A stretch of 64,000 bases of DNA. It comes from Rikenella sp031551865. GTDB lineage: Bacteria > Bacteroidota > Bacteroidia > Bacteroidales > Rikenellaceae. A model generated the notes under the pieces. The model had not been told where the DNA came from. It ran no database searches and saw only the letters and a program-made list of their open reading frames with translations. Positions 25,824-34,476 of this stretch are shown here, piece by piece. Each line of letters opens with the position of its first letter. Position 1 is the stretch's first letter. The stretch covers positions 1 through 64,000 of the forward strand of contig JAVBMY010000010.1 in assembly GCA_031551865.1 (NCBI GenBank). The letters are read 5' to 3'. A program made the position numbers and the translations under genes.

Positions 25824-28055
25824 TTATTCTGCCCGGGCCAGTTCGACGGCCCGTTCGAGCAATTCGTCGCGTCCGGCGGCAATGCCTTCGGGCGTACGTT
25901 CGGCGCGCACGTCGGGTACGATGCCGATGCGCTGGGTCTGGCCCCCGTCGGGATAATAGACTCCCACCACGCTCAGGCTGGTGTTCACGCCGCCTGGCAG
26001 CACAAAGGGCGAATTATTACCGTCGGCTCCGGCGGTGGTTGTGCCCACAACTATGCCGCGCGGCAGGGCCTTAACGAACATGGCGCACAGTTCGAGGTAG
26101 CTCATCGTCATATCGTCAACTATCGCCACCACCTTGCCTTTGAAATAATCCGGGTTCGGTTCGCCCGCCTTCATGCCCTCCTCCGAATATAAGGCGAACA
26201 GTCCGGGGGTAGTGATACTGCCCAGCGTAAAGAGGGCAAAGGCCGTTGAGTCAGGCATCAGCATGGGCGCCAACTCGCTTATGTTGTTCGAATGACGGGG
26301 ATATTGCCGCAGATCGAGAATGAGGGCCTTGCAATCCTTGAACTGCGCCCAAGCCGAGGTCAGCGAATCGGAAAAAGTACCGTGGTTCATGTAGGCTACC
26401 CCGGGCGTAATCATGCGGAAAGGATCGGCGGGGGGCGTTCTTGTCCACACGATGTCGCGGGTGCTGCAAGCAGGCACATCGAGCGTGCGGCCGTCGCCCA
26501 GTGTCACCCTCAGGGTGCTGTCGGGGGTGGCGGTCAGCGCCTGGGTGAGCAACATGAGCTTCGAGTGGCGGTTCGAGGCCGACACATAACGTCCAACGCC
26601 CGCGCCGTCGAGCATTTTTTCTATGGTCAACCCGTTCACGGCAGTGATAACGTCGCCCGGTTTGAGCGGCGAAGTCGCACCGTCGCGGGTAGCATATACC
26701 ACTTCAACAACTATGCGGTCGCCAGCCCTGACCAGTTTCACGGGGAGCATACGGTTGCCCAGCGAGTTGTAGTATGTTCTCTGGCGGTCGTAGGTCTGGG
26801 CGTGGCCGTCATTGAGGCGTGCCGTGAACGCCATCGCGGCCTTTATGTAACTCAGGCGGTCGGCGGCATTCACGTATTCCGGAATAAATTCGGCCAGCAC
26901 TCCGTCCCAATCCTCGCCGATGATGTCGCGGTATGGCGAGTAGTACTGCACCACGTTCCAGTGGCGGTAGAGCGACAACAGGCATTGCCCGGCGTCGGGC
27001 ACGCCGTCGGTCTCGTATTTCGATTCGTTCGTGAACATAACGATCTCGCCGCCCATAAGTTCGGCGTAATAGTTCTTGTCCGGGCGTTTGGCGTTGGCGA
27101 TGTCGTGCAACTGCGCTACGAATCTTTTCGAAAACTTCGAATAGTCGATCCACGACAGGTCGGGCGTGAGTTTGACTGCCCCGGCGAGTTGGGCGGCCTG
27201 CTTCGGGGCTGCCTCGACAGGGCCGAGCGAGGCGATCCACTCCGTGTATATCTTTTCTGCTTCCTTCGGTGACGGTGAGGCAGCGAGTTTTTTGATCACC
27301 CGGAAAAGTTCATAATCCCAGTTCTTTTGGCCGGAAGCCACGGCGGGATGGTAATATTTCAGGAAACCCCACAGTTTGCCGAGGCGGGCGAGTTCCGTGA
27401 CGGGAATACCGGCCAACTCTTCAGTCGTGATCCCCGAACCGCGGTCGAATTCGGTGTCGGTATCAGCCCCGTAGGCAGGACGGGCGGGGGCTTCGGCCAG
27501 CGGTTTGCCGTCGAGGGTCAGTTCGAGGTCGTCGAACCACACGGTGCCTGTACCGCGCAGAAACAGCGACACGACGATGCTGCGGGCCTTGCTGTCGTAC
27601 TGCACATAGGTAGAGAAACGCTGCCACCCGGAGGTGCCACGCACGATTTGCCGTTGGGCTGCGATAGTGCTCCGTTCGAGGATCGTCCCGGAGCCGTTTT
27701 CGATCTGCACGCCCAGGTCGGCAGCCATTTCGACGTTCTCGGCACGGATCCATCCGCTCAGCACGAGGCTGTATCCCTCGAAGTTCGCGGGCAGGCGGAA
27801 CGAGGCATAGGCAAAGTCCTGTTTTTGGGTCACTTCGGCACAGGTGATCCGCAGCGAGCGCTCGCCCGCGTGTTTCAGCTGGTCGTCCGACGCAAACTTA
27901 TAGTCCGGAGTATCGTTGAAAGCCCATCCTTCGGGCAAGCCGTTGGTGGCCATACGTTCGAAGCCGAAGTTGTCGGCCGGAGAGGCATTCTGGGCCACGG
28001 ATACCAGCGGAAGGCAGGCGGCCAGCGCTAAGGCGAACAGATGACGGAGTTTCAT
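25824..28055 (-). CDS. Secreted S41-family (tail-specific) peptidase inserted in the Bat operon
   Basis: A 743-residue protein with a signal peptide (1-21, ending SVAQ). The N-terminal 170 residues look like a carbohydrate-binding-type jelly roll (GFERMATNGLPEGWAF, later GTVWFDDLELTLDGK). A degenerate PDZ-like region (about 440-490, PLKPGDVITAVNGLTIEKML) and an S41 protease domain (about 520-720) follow. The likely nucleophile serine is in VDDMTMSYLEL (near 650) and GTTTAGADGNNSPFVLPGG follows. It lies 64 bases after moxR and 48 before the DUF58 gene, all on the same strand, so it may be co-transcribed with the Bat genes. Whether it acts with Bat is inference from position. Confidence 0.85.
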   Translation of the reverse strand: MKLRHLFALALAACLPLVSVAQNASPADNFGFERMATNGLPEGWAFNDTPDYKFASDDQLKHAGERSLRITCAEVTQKQDFAYASFRLPANFEGYSLVLSGWIRAENVEMAADLGVQIENGSGTILERSTIAAQRQIVRGTSGWQRFSTYVQYDSKARSIVVSLFLRGTGTVWFDDLELTLDGKPLAEAPARPAYGADTDTEFDRGSGITTEELAGIPVTELARLGKLWGFLKYYHPAVASGQKNWDYELFRVIKKLAASPSPKEAEKIYTEWIASLGPVEAAPKQAAQLAGAVKLTPDLSWIDYSKFSKRFVAQLHDIANAKRPDKNYYAELMGGEIVMFTNESKYETDGVPDAGQCLLSLYRHWNVVQYYSPYRDIIGEDWDGVLAEFIPEYVNAADRLSYIKAAMAFTARLNDGHAQTYDRQRTYYNSLGNRMLPVKLVRAGDRIVVEVVYATRDGATSPLKPGDVITAVNGLTIEKMLDGAGVGRYVSASNRHSKLMLLTQALTATPDSTLRVTLGDGRTLDVPACSTRDIVWTRTPPADPFRMITPGVAYMNHGTFSDSLTSAWAQFKDCKALILDLRQYPRHSNNISELAPMLMPDSTAFALFTLGSITTPGLFALYSEEGMKAGEPNPDYFKGKVVAIVDDMTMSYLELCAMFVKALPRGIVVGTTTAGADGNNSPFVLPGGVNTSLSVVGVYYPDGGQTQRIGIVPDVRAERTPEGIAAGRDELLERAVELARAE

Positions 28056-28119
28056 GGTCTTGGCAGGTTAGGAGTTGATATTAGGAAAAGGGCCCCAGTC
28101 AAAAACCGGAGAGATGACA

Positions 28120-29118
28120 CTACGGTACCTCAACCGCATTGAGGATCTCTGTGATGATGTCCTCGGCGGTGATATTCTCGGCTTCGGCCTCGTAGGTGAG
28201 CCCGATGCGGTGGCGCATCACGTCGGGGCAGACGGCACGCACGTCCTCGGGGATCACATAACCGCGGCGCTTGATAAACGCGAAGGCTTTGGCCGCCTTG
28301 GCCAGCGAGATCGAAGCGCGCGGCGAGCAGCCGTAGCCGATCATCGGGCTCAGGCGCTCCAGGCCGTAGTTCTCGGGTTCGCGGGTGGCGAACACAATGT
28401 CGACGATGTAGCGCTCGATCTTCTCGTCCATGTAGACCTCGTTGACGATCTTGCGGGCCTTGAGGATGTCGTCGGGATGTACGACATGTTTGGCTTTGGG
28501 GAAGTTGTCGCCCAGCATGTTCTGCCGGATGATCAGTTTTTCCTCTTCTTTCTTGGGGTAGGTGATGTTCACCTTGAGCATGAAACGGTCGACCTGCGCT
28601 TCGGGCAGCGGGTAGGTGCCTTCCTGTTCGAGCGGGTTCTGGGTGGCCATCACGAGGAACGGCTCGGGAAGCGGGTAAGTCTTCTCGCCGATCGTCACCT
28701 GGTGTTCCTGCATGGCTTCGAGCAGCGCCGACTGCACTTTGGCCGGCGAGCGGTTGATTTCGTCGGCCAGGATGAAGTTGGCGAAGATGGGACCGAGTTT
28801 CACCGAGAACTCCTCTTTTTTCTGGCTGTAGATCATCGTGCCGGTAAGGTCGGCGGGCAGCAGGTCGGGGGTGAACTGGATGCGCGCGAACTTGGCGTCG
28901 ATGGCGTCGGCCAGGGTGTTGATGGCGAGCGTCTTGGCCAGCCCGGGAACCCCTTCGAGGAGGATGTGGCCGTCGGCCAGCAGGCCGATCAGCAGGCAAT
29001 CGACCAGGTGTTTCTGGCCCACGATCACCTTGCTCATTTCCATGGCGATCAGATCGACGAAGGCGCTCTGTTTTTCGATTTTTTCGTTCAGCTCTTTGAT
29101 GTTTACTGCGTCACTCAT
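28120..29118 (-). CDS. moxR: MoxR-family AAA+ ATPase
   Basis: A 332-residue AAA+ protein with Walker A in LLEGVPGLAKTLAINTLAD (P-loop about 53-60), Walker B LADEINRSPAKVQSALLEAM, sensor 1 MATQNPLEQEGTYPLPEAQ and the C-terminal lid. MoxR ATPases act as chaperones that insert metal or remodel VWA-domain proteins; here the clients should be BatA and BatB. I chose ATG at 29118 (MSDAVNIKEL) because the 26 residues before it are arginine-rich and unlike the family. It is the first gene of the cluster, with a leader of more than 200 bases. Confidence 0.92.
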   Translation of the reverse strand: MSDAVNIKELNEKIEKQSAFVDLIAMEMSKVIVGQKHLVDCLLIGLLADGHILLEGVPGLAKTLAINTLADAIDAKFARIQFTPDLLPADLTGTMIYSQKKEEFSVKLGPIFANFILADEINRSPAKVQSALLEAMQEHQVTIGEKTYPLPEPFLVMATQNPLEQEGTYPLPEAQVDRFMLKVNITYPKKEEEKLIIRQNMLGDNFPKAKHVVHPDDILKARKIVNEVYMDEKIERYIVDIVFATREPENYGLERLSPMIGYGCSPRASISLAKAAKAFAFIKRRGYVIPEDVRAVCPDVMRHRIGLTYEAEAENITAEDIITEILNAVEVP

Positions 29119-29365
29119 AATTATGGGGTTTTTGCTTTGTTTCGCTCTTTTCGGGTTGGCCGCCCGGCCAATAAAAAATCTACGACCGACACCCACGGCT
29201 CACACGACATTGATATAAACACCCCGCGCGGTCCCCCTGCGGGGATAGGCGGTTCGGGTCAGTCGTTAAGCGGTAAGGTCGGTCGTAGAAGTGTTCTCTA
29301 TAACTATTCCTGTTGGTTTATAGTTCCTTACGTTCGGAGGCCTCCTTTCGGGCGGCAACCGGATA

Positions 29366-29394
29366 CAAAAATACAAAATTTTCGGTTTTGCAAA
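29366..29394 (-). promoter_or_regulatory. Promoter of the moxR/Bat cluster
   Basis: On the minus strand TATTTTTG (29366-29373) is a TAnnTTTG -7 box, with TTTG at 29391-29394 as the -33 element 17 bases upstream. The resulting leader (29119-29360) includes a GCCGCCCGAAAGGAGGCC-type hairpin and no gene. Confidence 0.6.
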
Positions 29395-29475
29395 AAAATT
29401 GATGCCTGAGACGTTTTTTTTTGTTATCCCGAAGGAAAAAATCCGCACCCATCCCCCTTTAGGGCGGACGGGCGG

Positions 29476-29575
29476 TCATTGCGAGGAGTGTGCGACGAAG
29501 CAATGTGCCTCGAATACTCAAAAACGCTTTCGCAGCTCAGTCGGCATGGCCCCTGCGGTGGCGAATCCTCCGGAG
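29476..29575. repeat. CGTCATTGC...GAAGCAA intergenic repeat between moxR and pncC
   Basis: GTCATTGCGAGGAGTGTGCG, then ACGAAGCAA, then CGAATACTCAAAAACGCTTT and CGCAGCTCAGTCGG. The same series in the same order is found at 48925-49015. Nothing else is seen between 29400 and 29585. Confidence 0.6.
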
Positions 29576-29585
29576 GCATCCTTAT

Positions 29586-30083
29586 TTAAAAGGAAAATCC
29601 CTGTAACGCAATCTCGTACACCATCCCGAGGGCCGCATCGACGGTTGCCCCTATGTTCTCGGAGCGTGAGTTATCTTCAGGAAGTTGCAACAGGCGGGCT
29701 TCGACGCCTGCCGGGGTGGCCGTGGCCACGGCGATCCACACCGTACCGACCGGCTTGCCGGGCACGGCGCCGCCAGGGCCCGCGATGCCCGTCGTAGCCA
29801 CGGCACACGAAGCTCCAAAACGTTCCAGAGCACCGAGCGCCATTTCGATCGCGGTTTCGCGGCTCACCGCCCCATGCTGCGCCAGCGTATAGGGACGGAC
29901 GCCCAAAAGGGCTGTTTTGGCCGAATTGGCATACGAAACCACGCCGCCGAGAAAATAGTCAGAAGCACCGGCGCGGGTCGTAATGCGCGCAGCGACCGCG
30001 CCGCCGGTACAAGACTCGGCGGTAGCCAGTGTCAGGCCGCGATCGAGCAGCAGGCGGGCTATTTTTTCAACAGTTTCCGGCAT
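29586..30083 (-). CDS. pncC: Nicotinamide-nucleotide amidohydrolase (CinA C-terminal domain)
   Basis: A 165-residue stand-alone CinA-C/PncC domain, which deamidates NMN to nicotinate mononucleotide for NAD recycling. Family motifs are TLATAESCTGGAVAARIT (about 18-35), FLGGVVSYANSAKTALLGV (about 44-62), and TTGIAGPGGAVPGKPVGTVW (about 96-115). It lacks the N-terminal molybdopterin-binding-like domain of full CinA, as is common in bacteria. Its first 25 bases overlap the 3' end of pyrD, so the two genes are translationally coupled behind the pyrD promoter. Confidence 0.92.
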   Translation of the reverse strand: MPETVEKIARLLLDRGLTLATAESCTGGAVAARITTRAGASDYFLGGVVSYANSAKTALLGVRPYTLAQHGAVSRETAIEMALGALERFGASCAVATTGIAGPGGAVPGKPVGTVWIAVATATPAGVEARLLQLPEDNSRSENIGATVDAALGMVYEIALQGFSF

Positions 30084-31087
30084 ATGCGCTTGGGGAGCGA
30101 GGGCCCCTCGTAGATAAACCCAGTGTATATCTGCACGAGTGAGGCGCCGGCGTCGAGCATCGCGGCGGCATCGTCGGCGTTCATCACGCCGCCTACGCCG
30201 ATGATAGGAATCTGCCCTCCTGTTTTTTCATAAATATAGCGCACCATTTCGCGGGAGCGGGCAGTCAGGGGGGCACCGCTGAGGCCGCCGTTTCCGATGG
30301 CTTCGACCTTGTCGGCCGGAGTTTGCAACCCCTCGCGCGAGGTGGTGGTGTTGGTGGCGACAATGCCGTCGATCTTGCATTCGCGCACCACTTCGATCAT
30401 GTCGTCGACCTGTGCGGGCGTGAGGTCGGGCGATATTTTGACCAGGACCGGCCGGTAGTGGTTCTGCCCCTGCCGGAATTCGCGCAGCGGCTCGATGATG
30501 GCCACCGTACTCTCGCGGCTTTGAAGCGCCGTCAGGCAACTAACGTTGGGGCAACTGACGTTCACTACAAAATAATCGACGTAGTCGTACAGCTGGCGGA
30601 AAACCTTGAGGTAGTCGGCCGGGGCGGCGGCGTTGGGGGTGGCGGTGTTTTTGCCGATATTGCCCCCGATGATCAGGCGGGGATTGCGGTTGCGGAGTTT
30701 TTTGACCGCCGCGGCCACCCCGTTGTTGTTGAAGCCCATCCGGTTGATGAGGGCCTGGTCTTTCGGCAGGCGGAAGCAGCGGGGGCGGGGGTTGCCGTTC
30801 TGGGCCCTCGGGGTGACGGTGCCGATCTCGACGAACCCGAACCCGAGAGCGCCGAGCATGTCGTAAACCTCGGCGTTCTTGTCGAACCCTGCGGCGAGCC
30901 CCACGGGATTCGGGAAGCGCAGGCCAAGCACTTCGCACCCGAGCGCCGGACTGCGGCGGGTGAAGCACAGGCGCATCACGCACCTGGCGAACGGCACGTA
31001 ACGCAACACCTTCAGCAGGCGGATGATGAGGTGGTGTACGGTTTCGGGCTCCAGTTTGAAGAGCAGCCCGCGCAGTAGCTTATACAT
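30059..31087 (-). CDS. pyrD: Quinone-dependent dihydroorotate dehydrogenase (class 2)
   Basis: A 342-residue membrane-associated FMN enzyme that oxidises dihydroorotate to orotate with quinone, the fourth step of pyrimidine synthesis. Signatures are PNPVGLAAGFDKNAEV (about 57-72), GFVEIGTVTPRAQNGNPRPR and NVSCPNVSC (about 170-178, with the class-2 serine). The N-terminal helix (MYKLLRGLLFKLEPETVHHL) is the quinone-tunnel domain of class 2. The start is ATG at 31087; a TAnnTTTG promoter at 31114-31121 rules out the longer frame. Class 2 fits a respiring organism with cytochrome bd. Confidence 0.94.
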   Translation of the reverse strand: MYKLLRGLLFKLEPETVHHLIIRLLKVLRYVPFARCVMRLCFTRRSPALGCEVLGLRFPNPVGLAAGFDKNAEVYDMLGALGFGFVEIGTVTPRAQNGNPRPRCFRLPKDQALINRMGFNNNGVAAAVKKLRNRNPRLIIGGNIGKNTATPNAAAPADYLKVFRQLYDYVDYFVVNVSCPNVSCLTALQSRESTVAIIEPLREFRQGQNHYRPVLVKISPDLTPAQVDDMIEVVRECKIDGIVATNTTTSREGLQTPADKVEAIGNGGLSGAPLTARSREMVRYIYEKTGGQIPIIGVGGVMNADDAAAMLDAGASLVQIYTGFIYEGPSLPKRICRKLLKK

Positions 31088-31113
31088 CGCAGCATTTGAT
31101 GATTTCCGGGGGA

Positions 31114-31121
31114 CAAAGATA
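31114..31121 (-). promoter_or_regulatory. -7 promoter box for pyrD-pncC
   Basis: On the minus strand TATCTTTG ends 26 bases before the pyrD ATG and fixes the choice of start. Confidence 0.65.
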
Positions 31122-31339
31122 GGTATATTTCCCGGAGAAAAACAGGCCCGGCAGGTCACGCGACACCGCCAGAATTTACAGGGTTCGCAGCCAATCGGGT
31201 GATACCAGAGCCAGAGAAAGAAGCGGCTCACACGGCATGCGCGGCTGAAAGGGGATCGCCCGATACAAGCCCCCCCTACGAGTTTTGTTCATGAGGCCGG
31301 GTAGCGGTTCAATGTGTGTGACAAACATCGGGAGACTCG

Positions 31340-31486
31340 CGCCCACCCCACCTGCCGAAGTCGCTATGCGACTTGGGGCGGGCGCGCCGAGCCGCGCACT
31401 ACGCGATCAAATCGCTCCGTGACGCGGCCGCAAAGCTCGGAGAAAAGCAGGCCTGCGCGCTTTAGCGCGCAGGCCGCGGCAGCCAC
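31340..31486. repeat. Modular hairpin array between pdxB and pyrD
   Basis: A hairpin with arms CGCGCCCACCCC and GGGGCGGGCGCG (about 31338-31386) is followed by the CCGAGCCGC ... GCTCGGAGAAA block and a hairpin with arms AGGCCTGCGCGC and GCGCGCAGGCC (about 31449-31476). This is the clearest example of the array. The remainder of 31088-31499 holds only the pyrD promoter. Confidence 0.65.
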
Positions 31487-31499
31487 TGCTGTTATGTCA

Positions 31500-32717
31500 T
31501 TAAAAGAACTCCGGCCGGTAGGCATAGCCGTTGCGGAGCCGCTCGAACGCGTCGGGCGCGGCCCGCAGGGCACGGTCATCGCACAGGATGTGGTAATATT
31601 CCGGCAGCCTCGACACAATTTCGGACCACGGCAGGTCGGTCCGGGGGTGACCGGGCGGGGCTTCCGCGGGATACCAATCTTGCGGAAGCGGCAGGCCGAA
31701 CGTAGCGGCCACGGCCCGCACGGCCATCGCCGTGCCCATCGCCTTGCCCTGCTGCGAATAGCCCGCGATGTGAGGCGTCGCCAGGCGGGCCAGGGCCAGC
31801 AGACCGCGGTCGATGGCAGGCTCGCCGTTCCACACGTCGAGCCCGGCCATAATCCGGCCTTCGCGCAAAACCGCTTTCAGTGCTTCGTCGTCGATGACCT
31901 CGCCACGCGAACTGTTCAGCAGTAACGCGCCGGGCTTCATCCGGGCGAAAAACGCGTCACCGGCCATGCCCCGAGTGGTACTGTCAAGCGGCACATGCAG
32001 GGTGACGATGTCCGCGCGGGCTAGCAGCTCGTCCTGCGATATAAATTGGATGTGGGTAGCCGGGGATGGCAAAGCCGCAATTTCCCGCCCGGACGGCGAC
32101 TTTGCAGCGGAATTCGCCCCGGGAAAAGCCGGGCGCCCGCCCCCACGGCACGTAGCGTCGCCGGGGGTTGCTTCGCCGTTTTTCTCCCAGCAATGACGGG
32201 GCCGGACGCTTTCCCTCTCCGGAAAACCGGCAACGGTACCTGTGTCCGAAAGTCCCGCAGTCTGGCTGGCTTCGCGCGGCGGGTCGCAGCAGAGCACCTC
32301 GCGGAATCCCGCGCCGAGCGCCACCGCCCGCACCACACTACCGACGTTCCCCACCCCGATGACCCCCAGCGTCCGCCCCGCGGCCTCGGCGCCATACAAA
32401 GCCCCCAGCGCGGCAAACACCCATTGCGCCACCGCCCGGGCATTGCATCCGGCCGACGTGGCGACTTCGATCCCGCGGGTGCGGCAATAATCCGTGTCGA
32501 TATGGTCGAAACCGATGGTAGCCGTAGCCACGACACGCACCCGCGACCCTTCGAGCAGCCGGGCATCGGCGCGTGTGCGGGTGCGGATGATAAGCGCCCC
32601 GGCATCGCGTACATCGTCCGGCCCGATGGCCGAACCGGGCAGGTAAGCCACTTCGGCCCCGAGCGCCTCGAAGACGCCGCGTATGTAAGGGATATCCCTA
32701 TCGATTACGATCTTCAT
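31500..32717 (-). CDS. pdxB: Erythronate-4-phosphate dehydrogenase with a 75-residue insertion
   Basis: A 405-residue D-isomer-specific 2-hydroxyacid dehydrogenase that oxidises 4-phosphoerythronate for DXP-independent pyridoxal phosphate synthesis. The nucleotide-binding motif LGVIGVGNVGSVV is at about 117-129. NSSRGEVIDD (near 270) and ATPHIAGYSQQGK (the His-loop typical of PdxB) are present, as is the short C-terminal PdxB domain. Between DPPRE and FISQDELL (about 150-224) there are some 75 Arg/Gly/Pro/Ser-rich residues not expected in the family. The DNA coding them (32046-32270) resembles the intergenic repeats. The frame is kept and the catalytic residues are intact, so the enzyme may still work. 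The start is ATG at 32717 (MKIVIDRDIPY). Confidence 0.88.
   Translation of the reverse strand: MKIVIDRDIPYIRGVFEALGAEVAYLPGSAIGPDDVRDAGALIIRTRTRADARLLEGSRVRVVATATIGFDHIDTDYCRTRGIEVATSAGCNARAVAQWVFAALGALYGAEAAGRTLGVIGVGNVGSVVRAVALGAGFREVLCCDPPREASQTAGLSDTGTVAGFPERESVRPRHCWEKNGEATPGDATCRGGGRPAFPGANSAAKSPSGREIAALPSPATHIQFISQDELLARADIVTLHVPLDSTTRGMAGDAFFARMKPGALLLNSSRGEVIDDEALKAVLREGRIMAGLDVWNGEPAIDRGLLALARLATPHIAGYSQQGKAMGTAMAVRAVAATFGLPLPQDWYPAEAPPGHPRTDLPWSEIVSRLPEYYHILCDDRALRAAPDAFERLRNGYAYRPEFF
32046..32270 (-). repeat. Repeat-like DNA inserted in frame in pdxB
   Basis: This segment of about 225 bases is a multiple of three. Read on the minus strand it contains CGTCATTGCTGGGAGAAA and GGCGAAGCAACCCCCGG, which follow the pattern of the intergenic CGTCATTGC repeats at 29476, 45804 and 48925 (for example CGTCATTGCAAGGAATTTGC then GGCAAAGCAACCCC). 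It has no stop codon in the pdxB frame. Confidence 0.6.
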
Positions 32718-33136
32718 AGTTATTTCAGTGATCAAATTTACAGCTTATTTTCTTATCTTAGCGGGCGAAATGAAAAGCCGTTGCTTCATGCAAGGCGGTT
32801 TTCGAATCTTCCCGGGCTTTCCATGCTATCGGATTCTTGGATTTTCAAGCCGACAGAGAAGGCGCATACTTTAAAACGCATGTGGGCGGCGAAGCGACCG
32901 GACATAACCGACGCCCGAAGCGAGAGCAATGAGTTTATTCGATTGCCGAGCAAGCAGAAGGAAAAAGCCGCGAAGCGGATTTAACGCATTCCGTAGCATT
33001 GAAGTTCCTGTAATTTTGAATTTTCAGGCATGCGGGCAAGGCTTGCGAAGAAGCAAGGAGGGAGCATATTGAAATATGTGACCGACGAAGCGACTGAGCA
33101 TAACGCAGTCCGCAAGCCTGAAAAACAAAAATCACA
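32718..33136. repeat. Two related repeat units upstream of cdaA
   Basis: No gene. Two degenerate copies lie in tandem, about 32838-32945 and 33018-33125. Both start ATTTTCA and share GCATA, then GACGAAGCGAC-type and CATAACGCAGTCCG-type words. The second has inverted ends (TTTTCAGGCATGCGG with CCGCAAGCCTGAAAA). Between them is the hairpin word AAGCCGCGAAGCGGATT, also found in the batA-batB gap. Confidence 0.55.
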
Positions 33137-33910
33137 ATGGGATTTTTAGATTTCAACATACTCGACCTGATCGACATCATCGTCGTGGCGCTGCTGTTCT
33201 ACCAGCTCTACCGCATGATCCGCGGCACCGCCGCCATGACGATCTTTATCGGAATCGTGATCGTCTACGTGCTGTGGATCGTGGTCCGGGCGCTCAACAT
33301 GGAGCTCTTCAGCTCGATCCTCGGGCGCGTGATCGACGTCGGCGTGCTGGCCATCATCATCGTGTTCCAGCAAGAGATACGCCGCTACCTGCTGTTGCTC
33401 GGCACCCGCTTTGCCAACAACCGCAACCGCTTCATCCGCCGCCTGTTCCACCCCGCGAGCAAAGCCGCCCCCGCCTGGAGCGAAGACGTAGCCAAAGCCT
33501 GCGTCAACATGGCTTCAAGCTGCACGGGAGCCCTGATCTGCATCGAGCGCAGCGTCGACATCTCGTCCTACGCCGCGGCCGGCGAACTCATCGAAGCCCG
33601 CATCGGTGCCCCGCTGCTCGAAAACATCTTCTTCAAAAACTCGCCCCTGCACGACGGCGCCGTAATCATCCGCGGTGGCACGATCTACGCCGCCCGCTGC
33701 GTGCTCCCTTCGACCGACAACCCGAACATCCCCAATCACCTGGGCATGCGCCACCGCGCCGCCCTCGGGCTGAGCGAACACGCCGACGCCGTGATCCTCG
33801 TCGTGTCCGAAGAGCGCGGCACCATCTCGATCGCCCAGGGCGGCGCCATCGAGCGGATCATCCACACCGAGAAACTCGGCCAGTACATCGACGAGGCCCT
33901 GTCGGAATAA
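33137..33910 (+). CDS. cdaA: Diadenylate cyclase CdaA (c-di-AMP synthase)
   Basis: A 257-residue inner-membrane protein that makes cyclic di-AMP from two ATP. Three N-terminal membrane helices (about 8-27, 32-52 and 58-78) precede the DAC domain (about 95-250). The catalytic motifs DGA (near 173) and RHR (near 205) are both present, so it should be active. c-di-AMP controls potassium and osmotic balance and the envelope. In Firmicutes cdaA is followed by the regulator cdaR; no such partner is seen here, and the gene appears to stand alone. Confidence 0.94.
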   Translation: MGFLDFNILDLIDIIVVALLFYQLYRMIRGTAAMTIFIGIVIVYVLWIVVRALNMELFSSILGRVIDVGVLAIIIVFQQEIRRYLLLLGTRFANNRNRFIRRLFHPASKAAPAWSEDVAKACVNMASSCTGALICIERSVDISSYAAAGELIEARIGAPLLENIFFKNSPLHDGAVIIRGGTIYAARCVLPSTDNPNIPNHLGMRHRAALGLSEHADAVILVVSEERGTISIAQGGAIERIIHTEKLGQYIDEALSE

Positions 33911-34265
33911 TCCCTATTCGAATACGTTCAGCCGCAAGAGAGCGAAGCATCCACTCGGGACAAGGCATCGGAAACGCCTGTAGATGAGGCCGCTATGCTA
34001 CGTCGTCACGGAGAAATCCTTCACTTATAAGACCGGCGCGCCGGGCCGCCTGCTTCACGGCTAAGGCCGCTCACAGAGCAGCCGCAAAGCCCGGAGAAAG
34101 GAGCGCCCGCCCCATCCCTACCGAGGTCCGGAGCACGCAGGGCGCCGCGGGGCGTTCTCCTTCGTTGGCAAGTGCTTTGCGGCGGCCAACTCAGTCGTCA
34201 CGGCGCCTAACAGCGCCACCCACATACAGCCATCCCGGGCATTCGGTTTTATACTTATTTTTTGC
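33911..34265. other. Intergenic DNA with modular repeat words, cdaA to nifJ
   Basis: It contains CGCCGGGCCGC ... AAAGCCCGGAGAAA (34040-34100), another CACGGAGAAA near 34010, and AACTCAGTCGTCACGG near 34190. No gene or known RNA is seen. Confidence 0.5.
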
Positions 34266-34273
34266 TATCTTTG
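34266..34273 (+). promoter_or_regulatory. -7 promoter box for nifJ
   Basis: TATCTTTG (TAnnTTTG type) lies about 200 bases before the nifJ start and implies a long leader (34280-34476), in which I recognise no known riboswitch. Confidence 0.6.
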
Positions 34274-34476
34274 CGCGGCGCGCATCATGAAATCCTACCT
34301 AATTACAGGTAGATCGGGCCATCCGGAACCGCCCGGCAGGTTGGGCCCATCCCCGCTCCCGCCTCAACCGCTACGCGGACCACTCCCCACAGCAGGACAT
34401 CCGGACACCAACCGACCTCCTTCCACCCCGCGAGAACAAACGAAAACCACATATCAAACAAACCATACCAATAAAA

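Noticed and set aside
30059..31231. A 390-residue version of PyrD
   Set aside because: The extra N-terminus lacks homology and a promoter box lies inside it, directly before ATG at 31087.
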